Of a DNA stretch of 21,821 nucleotides, positions 7,065 to 14,901 are shown piece after piece. The position numbers were made by a program, and so were the translations under genes. The stretch covers positions 1 to 21,821 of the forward strand of contig JANXDV010000005.1 in the NCBI GenBank assembly GCA_025058955.1, given 5' to 3'. The notes under the pieces are model-generated. The model searched no databases, was not told the origin of the DNA, and saw nothing but the letters and a program-made list of their open reading frames with translations. This DNA comes from Archaeoglobaceae archaeon (GTDB taxonomy: Archaea > Halobacteriota > Archaeoglobi > Archaeoglobales > Archaeoglobaceae). How positions within the stretch are numbered: position 1 is the first letter of the stretch; the number at the start of each line of letters is the position of its first letter.

Positions 7065-7975
7065 ACTTTCACCCTGTCAAATAAAAGATAAAGGTCTTTG
7101 TATGTTAAGAGCAACTTTTTTCTCACACTGTTCGACAACCTTACCGCTCTTGCAAGCTCTCTTGGAATTAAATCACCTTTGACAATCCAAACAAGGAATT
7201 CAGAATGCGGAAGGTCTTCTACGGATGAAACTTTTCTATAGATCCTGAAATCACTTCCAAACTTGAACCCCGTTTTTACAACAAAGTTTCTCTTCTTTAA
7301 ATCCTTGTATACCCTGTATCTCTCTTCAAAATCCTTCAAATTTCCTACAATCTCGTAAAGTTTCTCTGGAGAATCTAATTCCAGAAATCCATTTTCGAAA
7401 AGATATAGGCTTTCAAAAAGGGACAAAACAACCAAACCGCTTATCTCGCTTCCATAAAAATACTTCCTGAAGATCTCAACGTTTTCAGTTATAACTCTGT
7501 CTTTCAAAATGCTTCCACGGATCTTTGGCAATTCTTCCAATTGCTCACCTTGGAGCTCTTGCTGAGAGACAAGATAATACGTAATCTCACTCTCTTCGTC
7601 CACAATGGCAAGAACGAGCTCACCGAATTTACGAATTGCTTCAATTAATTCATTTAACTTAATTATATTTTTTTCGGAAATTGGATAAAAAACTTTTTTC
7701 GCAATTATTAGCTCTCCATTAGGCTTTGCTTTATAACCTCTGTTCCTAAGATCCTCATAGACAAAGTAGAACTCTGGAAAAGATTTTACTTTCTCCTCTA
7801 CCCACTTTTTCAACTCCTCTTCTTCTTCAAAAAAAGCATCTCCTCTCATTTGAAGATAAAAAGCTTCTATGGGGTGCAGATAGATCTTATCTCCCCTTTG
7901 AATACCAAAACCGCGTCTTTTAAGTTCTCTATCAGCATTTAACTCTGCCAGATCCCCGACAATTTTGCCTTTCAT
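7061..7975 (-). CDS. endA: tRNA-splicing endonuclease, two-repeat homodimeric type
   Basis: Cuts bulge-helix-bulge introns from pre-tRNA and pre-rRNA. 304 residues: a degenerate N-terminal repeat (about 1-150) and a catalytic C-terminal repeat (about 160-304), the alpha2 architecture of Archaeoglobus fulgidus EndA. The catalytic triad is complete, with Y246 (GSDFRIY), H257 (DLPHSEF) and K287 (VRKKLLLTY), the same numbers as in the A. fulgidus enzyme. GGAG lies a few bases before ATG 7975, which overlaps the stop of the upstream gene (ATGA). Downstream, 4 bp overlap with the DUF84 gene. Confidence in function is high. Confidence 0.97.
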   Translation of the reverse strand: MKGKIVGDLAELNADRELKRRGFGIQRGDKIYLHPIEAFYLQMRGDAFFEEEEELKKWVEEKVKSFPEFYFVYEDLRNRGYKAKPNGELIIAKKVFYPISEKNIIKLNELIEAIRKFGELVLAIVDEESEITYYLVSQQELQGEQLEELPKIRGSILKDRVITENVEIFRKYFYGSEISGLVVLSLFESLYLFENGFLELDSPEKLYEIVGNLKDFEERYRVYKDLKKRNFVVKTGFKFGSDFRIYRKVSSVEDLPHSEFLVWIVKGDLIPRELARAVRLSNSVRKKLLLTYKDLYLLFDRVKV

Positions 7976-8793
7976 AGTTCAACTCCATAGAGCTTCTCTA
8001 TGTTTTCCTTGCAGATCTTGTATATGAAATCTTCGCCAAAACCGTGCTCTACTAACTCTTTAACTTTTTTTGGCACAGTTTTTGGACCGAGAACAGCTCC
8101 AGGGCGCTTTGGATCATCTATATAATCAGTCTCAAGAACGAACCGATCCCCTTCCTTTGCAGCGGTCAGCACTTTATCATCTCCCGCAAGAACTGAGGGA
8201 AAGATACCAATTTCTTCGAATTCTTTAACTTTCGGTGGACTGAAGTGCTTTACAACTTTATCTCTCCTCAATCCCACTTCATCAGCGATCTTAGCGATCT
8301 CAACACCCATATCGTAGTTGTAGCTCTCTGTATGGATTTGGATCGCACATCCGATCTCCTTAGCCAGTTCGAACGCATGTTTCATGACTTCATTGCTTAA
8401 CCTCCAAACATGTGCATCAACGCGATAGTGCGGTCTTCCACTCTTCAAAGCAATTGCTTCGCCTTTCGCTACGTATTCTCCAGCAATTGTCAAAGCTTCC
8501 TTCATGATCTCTGCAGCTCTCTCAAAACCAAGCCTTGAACCAAGAACCGTGATCTCCGCGGGATGCACACCAAGCACCGCATAAGCTTTCACGATCTTAT
8601 TAGCCTTTCTAACAACGTTTAAATGTTCTTCAAAGACTTTCACAAAATCTTTTCCACTTTTTGGAAATACATCGTAGTGGTGAGCAAGCAAAGACACAAG
8701 AAGCACATGGGTTCCACCAGCTTGTTTGAATTGCTCCAAAGCCTTTAGCTTGAGATGCTTGTAAATATGCATATGGTTATCCGTTATGATCAT
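7972..8793 (-). CDS. TatD-like metal-dependent hydrolase (COG1099)
   Basis: 273-residue TIM-barrel amidohydrolase-superfamily protein. Metal-site residues are in order: H7 and H9 in DNHMHIYKHL, E112 in AKGEAIAL, H154 in IQIHTES, H183 in VVKHFSPP and D223 in LETDYIDDP. COG1099 is a mainly archaeal branch; TatD proteins have DNase or D-aminoacyl-tRNA-deacylase-type activities in other organisms, but for this branch I know no established substrate. It leads the operon with endA and the DUF84 NTPase, so a nucleic-acid or nucleotide role is plausible. The start is fixed by ATG 8793, 25 nt after a TATA box. Confidence 0.85.
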   Translation of the reverse strand: MIITDNHMHIYKHLKLKALEQFKQAGGTHVLLVSLLAHHYDVFPKSGKDFVKVFEEHLNVVRKANKIVKAYAVLGVHPAEITVLGSRLGFERAAEIMKEALTIAGEYVAKGEAIALKSGRPHYRVDAHVWRLSNEVMKHAFELAKEIGCAIQIHTESYNYDMGVEIAKIADEVGLRRDKVVKHFSPPKVKEFEEIGIFPSVLAGDDKVLTAAKEGDRFVLETDYIDDPKRPGAVLGPKTVPKKVKELVEHGFGEDFIYKICKENIEKLYGVEL

Positions 8794-8813
8794 AAGAATG
8801 AGCCCATTTTTAG

Positions 8814-8821
8814 AATTTTAA
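8814..8821 (-). promoter_or_regulatory. TATA box for the TatD-like/endA/DUF84 operon
   Basis: TTAAAATT on the minus strand, centred about 24-25 nt before ATG 8793, predicting a leaderless message. The rest of 8794-8921 is AT-rich and holds no gene that I can see. Confidence 0.5.
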
Positions 8822-8921
8822 CACTTTCTAAAATCATTGTCAAAAAGTTAAGGCTCAAAATTCTTTCATTTGTCTCAAAACCTAAAAAAGCTAAGTGTCT
8901 ATCAATTTTTAATAACGCTCA

Positions 8922-10229
8922 TTAAAACCCCAAAGTCCTACCAGAGACAACTATTGGATCCCATATAGGTGTTAAAGGAGGAGCATAGGCTAAATCGCTG
9001 AAGAAAACATCCTTAGTTTTAAAACCAGACTGGATCATCACAGAGAAAACGTTGATCCTCATCGCAACATCTCCACCAACCGCTTGAGCTCCAAGAATTC
9101 TACCATCTTTATTTGCAACAACCTTCAGCGTTATTTCTTTGCCTCCGGGATAGTAGTTAACCTTTGTTTTTGCTTTGATCGTCGTTGTCTTCACTTCAAA
9201 TCCTTCCGCTCTTGCACTTCTCTCATTGAGTCCAGTGGAACCTATTTCGAGATCGAAGAACTTTGTAAGCTGTGTTCCCACAACACCTGGAAATTCTATT
9301 TTTCCTTCCGCCATATTTACTCCAGCCACATAGCCCATCTTGTTCGCAGTTGGTGCTAATGGGATCCAAACTCTTTTTCCAGTGATCAAGTGCTTCGTTT
9401 CAGCACAATCGCCAGCAGAAAAAACATTTTCAACGCTTGTTCTCATCCTCTCATCAACCCAGATCGCTCCAGTTTCGCCTATTTTACAACCGAGCATTTT
9501 TGCAATCTCCACGTTCGGCTTCACACCAGTCGCAACAATTGCAAGATCGCATTCGTAGCTACCTTTGTCAGTTACAACCCTTTCAACTTTATCCTTACCT
9601 TCAAAAGCTTTAACTCCTTCTTTCAACCTCAGATCAACCTTTTTTTCCATCTCCGCTTTTACGATTTCCGCAATTTCCTTGTCGAGATTCGGTAATGGCT
9701 GATCGAGGAATTCGATCACAGTTGTTTTTTTACCAAGGCTTGCAACCGCTTCAGCCATTTCGACACCAAGATAACCTGAGCCAACGATCACAATTTTCTT
9801 AGCCTCATCAACCATTTTCTTCAGCTTTCCCGCATTTGCGGGATGACGAATTGCTACAACATTCTCGAGCTCGACTCCTTCAACCTTAGGCAATTTCGGC
9901 AAAGCTCCTGTTGCGATCAAAAGCTTGTCCCATTCATATCTTTTTTCCATTCCATCCTCTCTAACTCTCAAATAACCTTCACCCGCCTCAACAACCTTGG
10001 CGTTTATGTGAACATCTATGCCCCTTTCCCTTCTGAAAAATTCAGGTGTATAATAGAAGAGATTATCCGCCCTGCTGATCCCTTCAACAACGTATGGAAT
10101 TCCACAAGGAGCATGGCTCACGAGATTCGTTTCTTCAAAGACTTTTACGTCCCATTCAGGCTTCAAAGCTTTTACTCGCGATGCAGCGCTCATCCCAGCT
10201 GCGCCACCACCAACGATCGCCACTTTCAT
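8922..10229 (-). CDS. FAD-dependent pyridine nucleotide-disulfide oxidoreductase (CoA-disulfide reductase / NADH oxidase family)
   Basis: 435 residues in three domains: FAD domain with KVAIVGGGAAGMSAA (2-16), NAD(P)H domain with IVIVGSGYLGVEMAEA (about 146-161), the second FAD motif VENVFSAGDCAET, and a C-terminal dimerisation domain. A single redox cysteine, C42 in SHAPCGIPY, replaces the CxxxxC disulfide of glutathione-reductase types. This is the arrangement of CoA-disulfide reductase, NADH oxidase and related polysulfide reductases. Whether it reduces CoA disulfide, polysulfide/S0 or O2 cannot be decided here; in an anaerobe a sulfur or CoA role is likelier than oxidase. It appears monocistronic with its own promoter. 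Confidence 0.88.
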   Translation of the reverse strand: MKVAIVGGGAAGMSAASRVKALKPEWDVKVFEETNLVSHAPCGIPYVVEGISRADNLFYYTPEFFRRERGIDVHINAKVVEAGEGYLRVREDGMEKRYEWDKLLIATGALPKLPKVEGVELENVVAIRHPANAGKLKKMVDEAKKIVIVGSGYLGVEMAEAVASLGKKTTVIEFLDQPLPNLDKEIAEIVKAEMEKKVDLRLKEGVKAFEGKDKVERVVTDKGSYECDLAIVATGVKPNVEIAKMLGCKIGETGAIWVDERMRTSVENVFSAGDCAETKHLITGKRVWIPLAPTANKMGYVAGVNMAEGKIEFPGVVGTQLTKFFDLEIGSTGLNERSARAEGFEVKTTTIKAKTKVNYYPGGKEITLKVVANKDGRILGAQAVGGDVAMRINVFSVMIQSGFKTKDVFFSDLAYAPPLTPIWDPIVVSGRTLGF

Positions 10230-10250
10230 GCTAAAAGATTTAGAAATGGG

Positions 10251-10259
10251 ATATTTAAT
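10251..10259 (-). promoter_or_regulatory. TATA box for the CoADR/NADH-oxidase-like gene
   Basis: ATTAAATAT on the minus strand, centred 26 nt before ATG 10229, with a purine-rich run (GAAAAAAG) directly upstream where a BRE would lie. No Shine-Dalgarno precedes the ATG, so the mRNA is probably leaderless. Confidence 0.5.
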
Positions 10260-10270
10260 CTTTTTTCGGT

Positions 10271-10591
10271 TTAACCTAAATAATACTTAGCGTGTCTGTC
10301 TGGAACCGCTATGGATTCAAAACTTCCCTCTTCCCTCTGATAAAGTCCACAGTAACATCTTCCATATTCCCTTATATCCTCCTCAGCATAGACGCATGGA
10401 CAAATTATTAGCCTGTCAATCTCCTTCTTTCCCGTTGCAAGTCTACATGGACAAATTGCTATACCGTATCTTTTTCTGTTTTCTATCAAGCCCTTTGCAA
10501 ATTCTATCAGAAGCTCTCTATCTGGGTTTAGCTTCCATCCACGTCTTTTTGCAACATTTTCGAAGACCTGAAGGTATTTTTCGACTTCCAT
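10271..10591 (-). CDS. Ferredoxin:thioredoxin reductase catalytic-subunit-like FeS protein
   Basis: 106 residues with the FTR-beta cysteine plan: CPC at 47-49, CPC at 64-66 and CYC at 79-81, embedded in GIAICPCRLATGK, RLIICPCVYAEEDI and REYGRCYCGLY. By analogy with plant FTR, C47, C64, C66 and C79 ligate a [4Fe-4S] cluster and C49/C81 form the redox-active disulfide, passing ferredoxin electrons to a thioredoxin or similar partner. Neither an FTR-alpha subunit nor a thioredoxin gene is adjacent, as is usual in archaea. It sits between the CoADR-like gene and queD, with its own TATA box right after the queD stop. A role in reductive thiol control is inferred. Confidence 0.88.
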   Translation of the reverse strand: MEVEKYLQVFENVAKRRGWKLNPDRELLIEFAKGLIENRKRYGIAICPCRLATGKKEIDRLIICPCVYAEEDIREYGRCYCGLYQREEGSFESIAVPDRHAKYYLG

Positions 10592-10609
10592 AAAGAAAAT
10601 AGTCTTATG

Positions 10610-10617
10610 ATATAAAT
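10610..10617 (-). promoter_or_regulatory. TATA box for the FTR-like gene
   Basis: ATTTATAT on the minus strand, centred about 23 nt before ATG 10591 and beginning only 5 nt after the queD stop codon. The BRE region must therefore lie inside the queD coding end. Predicts a leaderless message. Confidence 0.5.
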
Positions 10618-10622
10618 GCTCC

Positions 10623-10961
10623 CTAAACTCTTACTTCAGCCCATTTGTCCACGTTCTCTGAAACTCTTACCCTCACAACCTTCAAATCTCTTGCTTTTAG
10701 CTCTCTAAATACGTATATGGCTATGTTCTCCGATGTTGGATTCTCAATTACCTCGTTGAGAATTGAGTGATCGAGTTTTTCCAATATCTCCTTTAAAATT
10801 CTTTTAAGGTCAAAAAAATCGATTACCATTCCATTTTTTAACTCCCCTTCAACTTCAACGCTAACTACGAAGTTGTGTCCATGGATCTTTCCGCACTTCT
10901 TATGGCCAGGTATTGAATGGGCTGCGCTAAAGCTATCAGACACACCTACGATGAATTTCAT
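10623..10961 (-). CDS. queD: 6-carboxytetrahydropterin synthase / 6-pyruvoyl-tetrahydropterin synthase family
   Basis: Converts dihydroneopterin triphosphate to 6-carboxytetrahydropterin, the step before QueE in preQ0 (archaeosine precursor) synthesis. 112 residues, typical for QueD. Zinc ligands are H15 (SAAHSIPGH), H27 and H29 (KIHGHN). Catalytic C23 lies in KKCGKIHGH, D64-H65 in KLDHSILNE, and E78 in PTSENIA. The longest frame opens at GTG 10964, but ATG 10961 has GGTGA at proper spacing and shares its A with the queE stop (TGATG), so I take ATG. A pterin-synthase role in another pathway is possible, but linkage to queE supports QueD. Confidence 0.93.
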   Translation of the reverse strand: MKFIVGVSDSFSAAHSIPGHKKCGKIHGHNFVVSVEVEGELKNGMVIDFFDLKRILKEILEKLDHSILNEVIENPTSENIAIYVFRELKARDLKVVRVRVSENVDKWAEVRV

Positions 10962-11638
10962 CACTTCACCCCCATCAGCTTGTGAACCTGAGGAATCACT
11001 CTTGTGTCTGCGAATTCCATCATTTTCTTCTGCAGTTTAAATATGTTTTCCAGTTTTGAACCGAAAACAGGCTGAAGAACGAAGCACTCCACATAGCCTT
11101 TGATCTGCATTGCGGAATTAAGCACTTCTTCCGCATTGAACTCGGATGGTAGAACGATCTTGCAGAAAGTTCTCCTCCTCTTTGTATTTCTAAGAATCTT
11201 AAAGCTCTCAAAAGTTCTTTCAAGCAAAACTTCGTAATCTTTCAGCTTAGCTTCTCTCACTTTAAGATCTCCAGCAACAAAATCAAAAAATCTCAGCTTC
11301 TTAGCCTTTTCTGGTAAGCTCATGTTTGATTCCAAGTAGAAAGATTTTGTTTTCTCAAGAGCCCTTATAAATTCAGCTTGAAGCATGGGTTCTCCACCTG
11401 TAAAGCTTATAGAATGAACTCTTGCAGAGTCTATCAGTTTTTGAACGTATTCAGCAGAAACTGGATTTCTTATTGTTTTTCCACTAACATGATCAACGCA
11501 GAATTCGGAATCCTTAAGCGTATCACAGTAATAGCAGTTCAGATTACATCCACAGAACCTTATGAACATTTGTCTAACACCAACGAATATTCCTTCGCCT
11601 TGGATCGACTCGAAGATCTCGCTTATCTTGGCATTCAT
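10961..11638 (-). CDS. queE: 7-carboxy-7-deazaguanine synthase (radical SAM)
   Basis: Radical-SAM ring contraction of 6-carboxytetrahydropterin to 7-carboxy-7-deazaguanine. 225 residues. The cluster motif is CNLNCYYC (C31, C35, C38) preceded by an extra C29, followed by the SAM-binding SFTGGEPMLQ near residues 78-87. The opening KISEIFESIQGEGIFVG is typical of QueE substrate-binding. It lies between moeA-PBP (4-bp ATGA overlap) and queD (TGATG overlap), so it is translated from the same operon. The other pathway genes (GTP cyclohydrolase, queC, tgtA, archaeosine synthase) are not in the window. Confidence 0.95.
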   Translation of the reverse strand: MNAKISEIFESIQGEGIFVGVRQMFIRFCGCNLNCYYCDTLKDSEFCVDHVSGKTIRNPVSAEYVQKLIDSARVHSISFTGGEPMLQAEFIRALEKTKSFYLESNMSLPEKAKKLRFFDFVAGDLKVREAKLKDYEVLLERTFESFKILRNTKRRRTFCKIVLPSEFNAEEVLNSAMQIKGYVECFVLQPVFGSKLENIFKLQKKMMEFADTRVIPQVHKLMGVK

Positions 11639-13581
11639 ATCTCGATCATCTCTCCAGTTCTTTCGTAAACTCGAAGTCCTTCAAAATTCTTAAGTCTTTC
11701 AGCGAATTCTTTACTACACAAGCATTCCAAGAATCTCCTTACAGTTTCCTTCCTCATTCTATCCTTAGCGATCAAAAAGTCGAATTCCTCCGCTCTAAGG
11801 GGTATGAAGTCAAGTCCGTAGATCTTTGCAACGCTTTTTATCCCTACCCCAACATCCGCTTTCCCTGTTGCGATTGCAACCGCAACAGCGTCATGAGTTT
11901 TAGCTTCAACCTCGTATCCCTTTATTCTTCTCTTAATCTCCTCAAACTCAATTCCAAGCTTTTTTGCCAATTCTCGGAGATGCATGTCTATGAGAACCCT
12001 TGTTCCGGATCCTTTATTCCTGTTCACGAACCTAACATCTTCTCTAAGCAGGTCTTCAAATCCCCTGATCTTCTTTGGATTTCCACTTTGAAAGATTAAA
12101 CCTTGCTCTCTCAAATACCCCTTCACAAGCACCGCATTCTCAACACCGTATTTTCTCACAAAAATCTCGTTGTAGCTTCCATCTTCACTGAGTAAATGAA
12201 TCCCCGCAACATCCGCTTCACGTCTTTTAACCGCTAAAATACCAGCTGTAGAGCCTAAATTTACTGTTTTTGCATCTAAATCACCAACTTCAAGGATCAA
12301 GTCGATCGCAAGACAATGACTTCCGATGATCACAAGTTCTGCAGGCTTTATCTCTCCAAAAAGCTTTACTTCTACCTCTTCATTTTCCTCAAGCATTGAA
12401 ATGTTCTCTGGAATCTCAATGAATCCGTCTGTAGAGTAAATCGCTGAAATTGTTCCGCTATATGGCCCCATTACAGCGTAGGCTTTGTATCCCTCGGGTG
12501 TAGCGATCAAGTTAACGGGCAAGAATTCCCTTCTCCCAGGCTCAGAGAAGACTCTCATCGCAAGCTTAGCCTTCAAAGTTCTACTCTCTCTCTTCAACCC
12601 AGAAAGCTCTCTTAGAATTGGAGCCACTAAGAGCTCAAAGATCGTAATAGCAGACATTGGATAGCCCGGTAATGCGAAAATCGGTTTTCCTCTTTGAACA
12701 GCAATTATTGTAGGCTTTCCTGGCTTAACAGCAAGTCCGTGAACGAGTAAGCCAGGATCGAATTGGGAGAGAATTCTGAAGATCCTGTCCCCAAAGCCTG
12801 CAGAAGTGCTACCGCTCGTTAATACTATATCCGCCAATTCGAGGCCCTTGAGTATTGCTTTCCTCATCTCCTCTTCATCATCTCTAACTATTCCAAGCCT
12901 AATAGCTGAGCCACCACACTCAGCAATTGCAGAGCATAACATGTAGGAATTTATATCGTAGATCTTGGCTCTTTCGAGCTTTTCCCCAATTTCAACAAGC
13001 TCGTTTCCAGTTGAGATCACCGCAACAACTGGCTTTTTATAGACTCGAACTCTCTTTATTCCACATGCAGAAATTATCGCAATCTCTCTATGCGTCAACT
13101 TCTTACCCTTTCTAAGCACAACCTCGCCCGCCATAACATCGCTACCGGCAAAAAGCACGTTCTCTCCTGGAGCTACAGATTTGAAGATCTCTACAAAATC
13201 CCCTTTTTCTCTTGTGAATTCCACCATTACAACCGCATTAGCCCCCTTCGGCAAAACTGAGCCAGTTGCGACTTCAATAGCTTGTCCTCTATTTATCTCT
13301 TTGTCACACCACTCCCCCGCCTCTACTTTACCTACAACTCTCAGAATTGCGGGATAATTCTCATCCGCTCCAAAGGTGTCCTCAGCTTTCACCGCATAAC
13401 CATCTATAATCGCCCTGTCGAAAGGTGGTAGGCTTAATGAAGATCTGATGTCCTCTGCTAAAACTCTGCCAATGGATTGCAATAGCTCAACTTCTTCAAC
13501 CTCTCTTTTCGGCTTGTAAAACTGAAACAAGATCTCTCTCGCTTTTTCAAGGCTAACAGTCTCCTTGAAGACCTTTCTCAT
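11635..13581 (-). CDS. moeA: Molybdopterin molybdenumtransferase MoeA fused to a periplasmic-binding-protein-like domain
   Basis: 648 residues. Residues about 1-400 are MoeA, which inserts molybdate or tungstate into adenylylated molybdopterin: PFDRAIIDGYAVKAEDTF (53-70), VLPKGANAVVMVEFT, VISTGNELVEI (188-198) and GKPIFALPGYPMSA. The active-site loop reads SGSTSAGFGD (256-265), with Ser replacing the second Gly of the usual GG(V/T)S. From about 405 to the end is a PBP-like (LysR-substrate-type) domain, VIIGSHCLAIDLIL through THDAVAVAIATGKADVG, known fused to archaeal MoeA and thought to sense oxyanion or cofactor; cytosolic, with no signal peptide. GGAGGT lies 6 nt before ATG 13581, which overlaps the upstream moeA stop. 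It carries a 54-bp stretch identical to that paralogue. Confidence 0.93.
   Translation of the reverse strand: MRKVFKETVSLEKAREILFQFYKPKREVEEVELLQSIGRVLAEDIRSSLSLPPFDRAIIDGYAVKAEDTFGADENYPAILRVVGKVEAGEWCDKEINRGQAIEVATGSVLPKGANAVVMVEFTREKGDFVEIFKSVAPGENVLFAGSDVMAGEVVLRKGKKLTHREIAIISACGIKRVRVYKKPVVAVISTGNELVEIGEKLERAKIYDINSYMLCSAIAECGGSAIRLGIVRDDEEEMRKAILKGLELADIVLTSGSTSAGFGDRIFRILSQFDPGLLVHGLAVKPGKPTIIAVQRGKPIFALPGYPMSAITIFELLVAPILRELSGLKRESRTLKAKLAMRVFSEPGRREFLPVNLIATPEGYKAYAVMGPYSGTISAIYSTDGFIEIPENISMLEENEEVEVKLFGEIKPAELVIIGSHCLAIDLILEVGDLDAKTVNLGSTAGILAVKRREADVAGIHLLSEDGSYNEIFVRKYGVENAVLVKGYLREQGLIFQSGNPKKIRGFEDLLREDVRFVNRNKGSGTRVLIDMHLRELAKKLGIEFEEIKRRIKGYEVEAKTHDAVAVAIATGKADVGVGIKSVAKIYGLDFIPLRAEEFDFLIAKDRMRKETVRRFLECLCSKEFAERLKNFEGLRVYERTGEMIEI
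12988..13041. repeat. 54-bp perfect direct repeat between the two moeA genes (copy 1)
   Basis: This stretch is identical, base for base, to 14226-14279. It encodes residues 181-198 of the MoeA-PBP fusion (starting YKKPVVAVIS, ending NELVEI). Every synonymous position is identical although the rest of the paralogues are clearly diverged. Confidence 0.9.
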
Positions 13582-14822
13582 TCGAATACCTCCGTAAGAT
13601 CTCTTATAAGCATAACTTCAACCTCTTCTCCCGCTTCATAGCCTTCCAGATTCTCCGGAATTATGAGTAGAGCATTTGCTTTGACAAGAGAACTCAAAAT
13701 ACCTGAACCAGATATTCTAACAGGATAAACCTTTCCATTATCCCAGTAGACTCTAACATAACTCCTCACTCCAAGCTCAGATGGTATTCGAGACTGAAGA
13801 ACACCCTTTTTCAAAGCACCCTTTCTTTCAACGATCCGAACGTTCATCATTCTGTAAAGCGCAGGAACTACGAAAGTTTCAAAGGCTAATAGACATGCAG
13901 AAGGGGAGCCTGGAAGCATGAAAACTGGCTTATCTCTAACAATTCCAAACGCAGTCGGCATTCCAGGCTTCATCGCAACTCCATGGAACAAAATTTCTCC
14001 ATGCTTTGAAACTACTTCTGGAACATAATCGTGAGCTCCAACAGAAGTTCCGCCAGTGAAGATCAGCATGTCAAAGCTTAAAGCTTCTAAAAGCTTATTT
14101 TCGATCTCCCTTGGATCATCTCTTGTAATTCCGAGGCTTTTAGCAGAAAAACCAAGACTTAGGATTGCATTGCAGAGCATGGGATTGTTTGAGTTGTAGA
14201 TCTTCGCACCTTCGAGCTTTTTCCAAATTTCAACAAGCTCGTTTCCAGTTGAGATCACCGCAACAACTGGCTTTTTATAAACTTTTAACTTTTCAAATCC
14301 CAAAGAAGCCAAAATTCCAGCATCCTGTGGCTGGATAATTTCTCCTCTTTTGAGCACGACTTCTCCCTTTCGCACGTCTTCTCCTGCCCTCAAGACATTT
14401 TTGAAAGGTGTAACACTCCTAAAAATCTCCACAAAATCTCCAAATGACTTTGTAAACTCAAGCATCACAACCGCATTAGCTCCCTTTGGCAAAACTGAGC
14501 CTGTGAACACTTTAACAGCGGATCCGCTTTCAACTTCTACACTTGGCAACTCTCCAACTCTGACCTCTCCAATTATTTTCAGCATTATCGGATTAGTTTC
14601 ACTCGCTCCAAAGGTTTCCTCAGCTTTCACCGCATAGCCATCCATTGCGGATCGATCTAAGGTTGGTAGATCGAAGTTTGCAACAATGTCTTCAGCGAGA
14701 ACTCTACCAGCAGAGTTGTAAACGCTCACCTCTTCAACTCCAATAACCTTAACATTCCTAAAAATCTTTTTAAGAGCGGATTCAACTTTCTCCTGAGATT
14801 TGAAGCCAACATTTCTGACCAT
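13578..14822 (-). CDS. moeA: Molybdopterin molybdenumtransferase MoeA (single-domain paralogue)
   Basis: 414 residues from ATG 14822 (a TTG at 14825 is in frame just before it). Standard MoeA marks are PTLDRSAMDGYAVKAEETF, LPKGANAVVMLEFT, VISTGNELVEI (189-199), the canonical loop FTGGTSVGAHD (255-265) and VFMLPGSPSACLLAF, ending with the MoeA C-terminal barrel. First gene of moeA / moeA-PBP / queE / queD. Two MoeA paralogues are common in archaea using both Mo and W, one perhaps serving each metal; which is which cannot be told here. A TATA box 26 nt before ATG 14822 supports that start and leaderless initiation. Confidence 0.93.
   Translation of the reverse strand: MVRNVGFKSQEKVESALKKIFRNVKVIGVEEVSVYNSAGRVLAEDIVANFDLPTLDRSAMDGYAVKAEETFGASETNPIMLKIIGEVRVGELPSVEVESGSAVKVFTGSVLPKGANAVVMLEFTKSFGDFVEIFRSVTPFKNVLRAGEDVRKGEVVLKRGEIIQPQDAGILASLGFEKLKVYKKPVVAVISTGNELVEIWKKLEGAKIYNSNNPMLCNAILSLGFSAKSLGITRDDPREIENKLLEALSFDMLIFTGGTSVGAHDYVPEVVSKHGEILFHGVAMKPGMPTAFGIVRDKPVFMLPGSPSACLLAFETFVVPALYRMMNVRIVERKGALKKGVLQSRIPSELGVRSYVRVYWDNGKVYPVRISGSGILSSLVKANALLIIPENLEGYEAGEEVEVMLIRDLTEVFE
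14226..14279. repeat. 54-bp perfect direct repeat between the two moeA genes (copy 2)
   Basis: Identical to 12988-13041. It encodes residues 182-199 of the single-domain MoeA, and flanking bases (for example CGAGCTTTT nearby) are also similar. Best explained by gene conversion between the tandem paralogues. Confidence 0.9.
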
Positions 14823-14843
14823 CAAACTTAAATCTTTCCAATC

Positions 14844-14853
14844 TTTAAAAATT
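14844..14853 (-). promoter_or_regulatory. TATA box for the moeA-moeA-queE-queD operon
   Basis: AATTTTTAAA on the minus strand, centred 26 nt before ATG 14822, in the 79-bp divergent space shared with hdrA. No Shine-Dalgarno precedes the ATG. Confidence 0.5.
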
Positions 14854-14870
14854 TGCCTGAATTGAGAAAG

Positions 14871-14880
14871 CTTAAAATAA
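14871..14880 (+). promoter_or_regulatory. TATA box for hdrA-mvhD
   Basis: CTTAAAATAA centred 26 nt before ATG 14902; predicts a leaderless message. Its distance of about 20 nt from the minus-strand moeA box means the two promoters could compete for factor binding. Confidence 0.5.
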
Positions 14881-14901
14881 GGGAAAAGTAGGGATTTTTG
14901 G

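Noticed and set aside
9843..10274. A 143-codon plus-strand frame opposite the CoADR-like gene (and similar long frames opposite other genes, such as 290-631)
   Set aside because: They lie opposite well-supported coding genes, have no recognisable motifs and show composition typical of antisense shadows.
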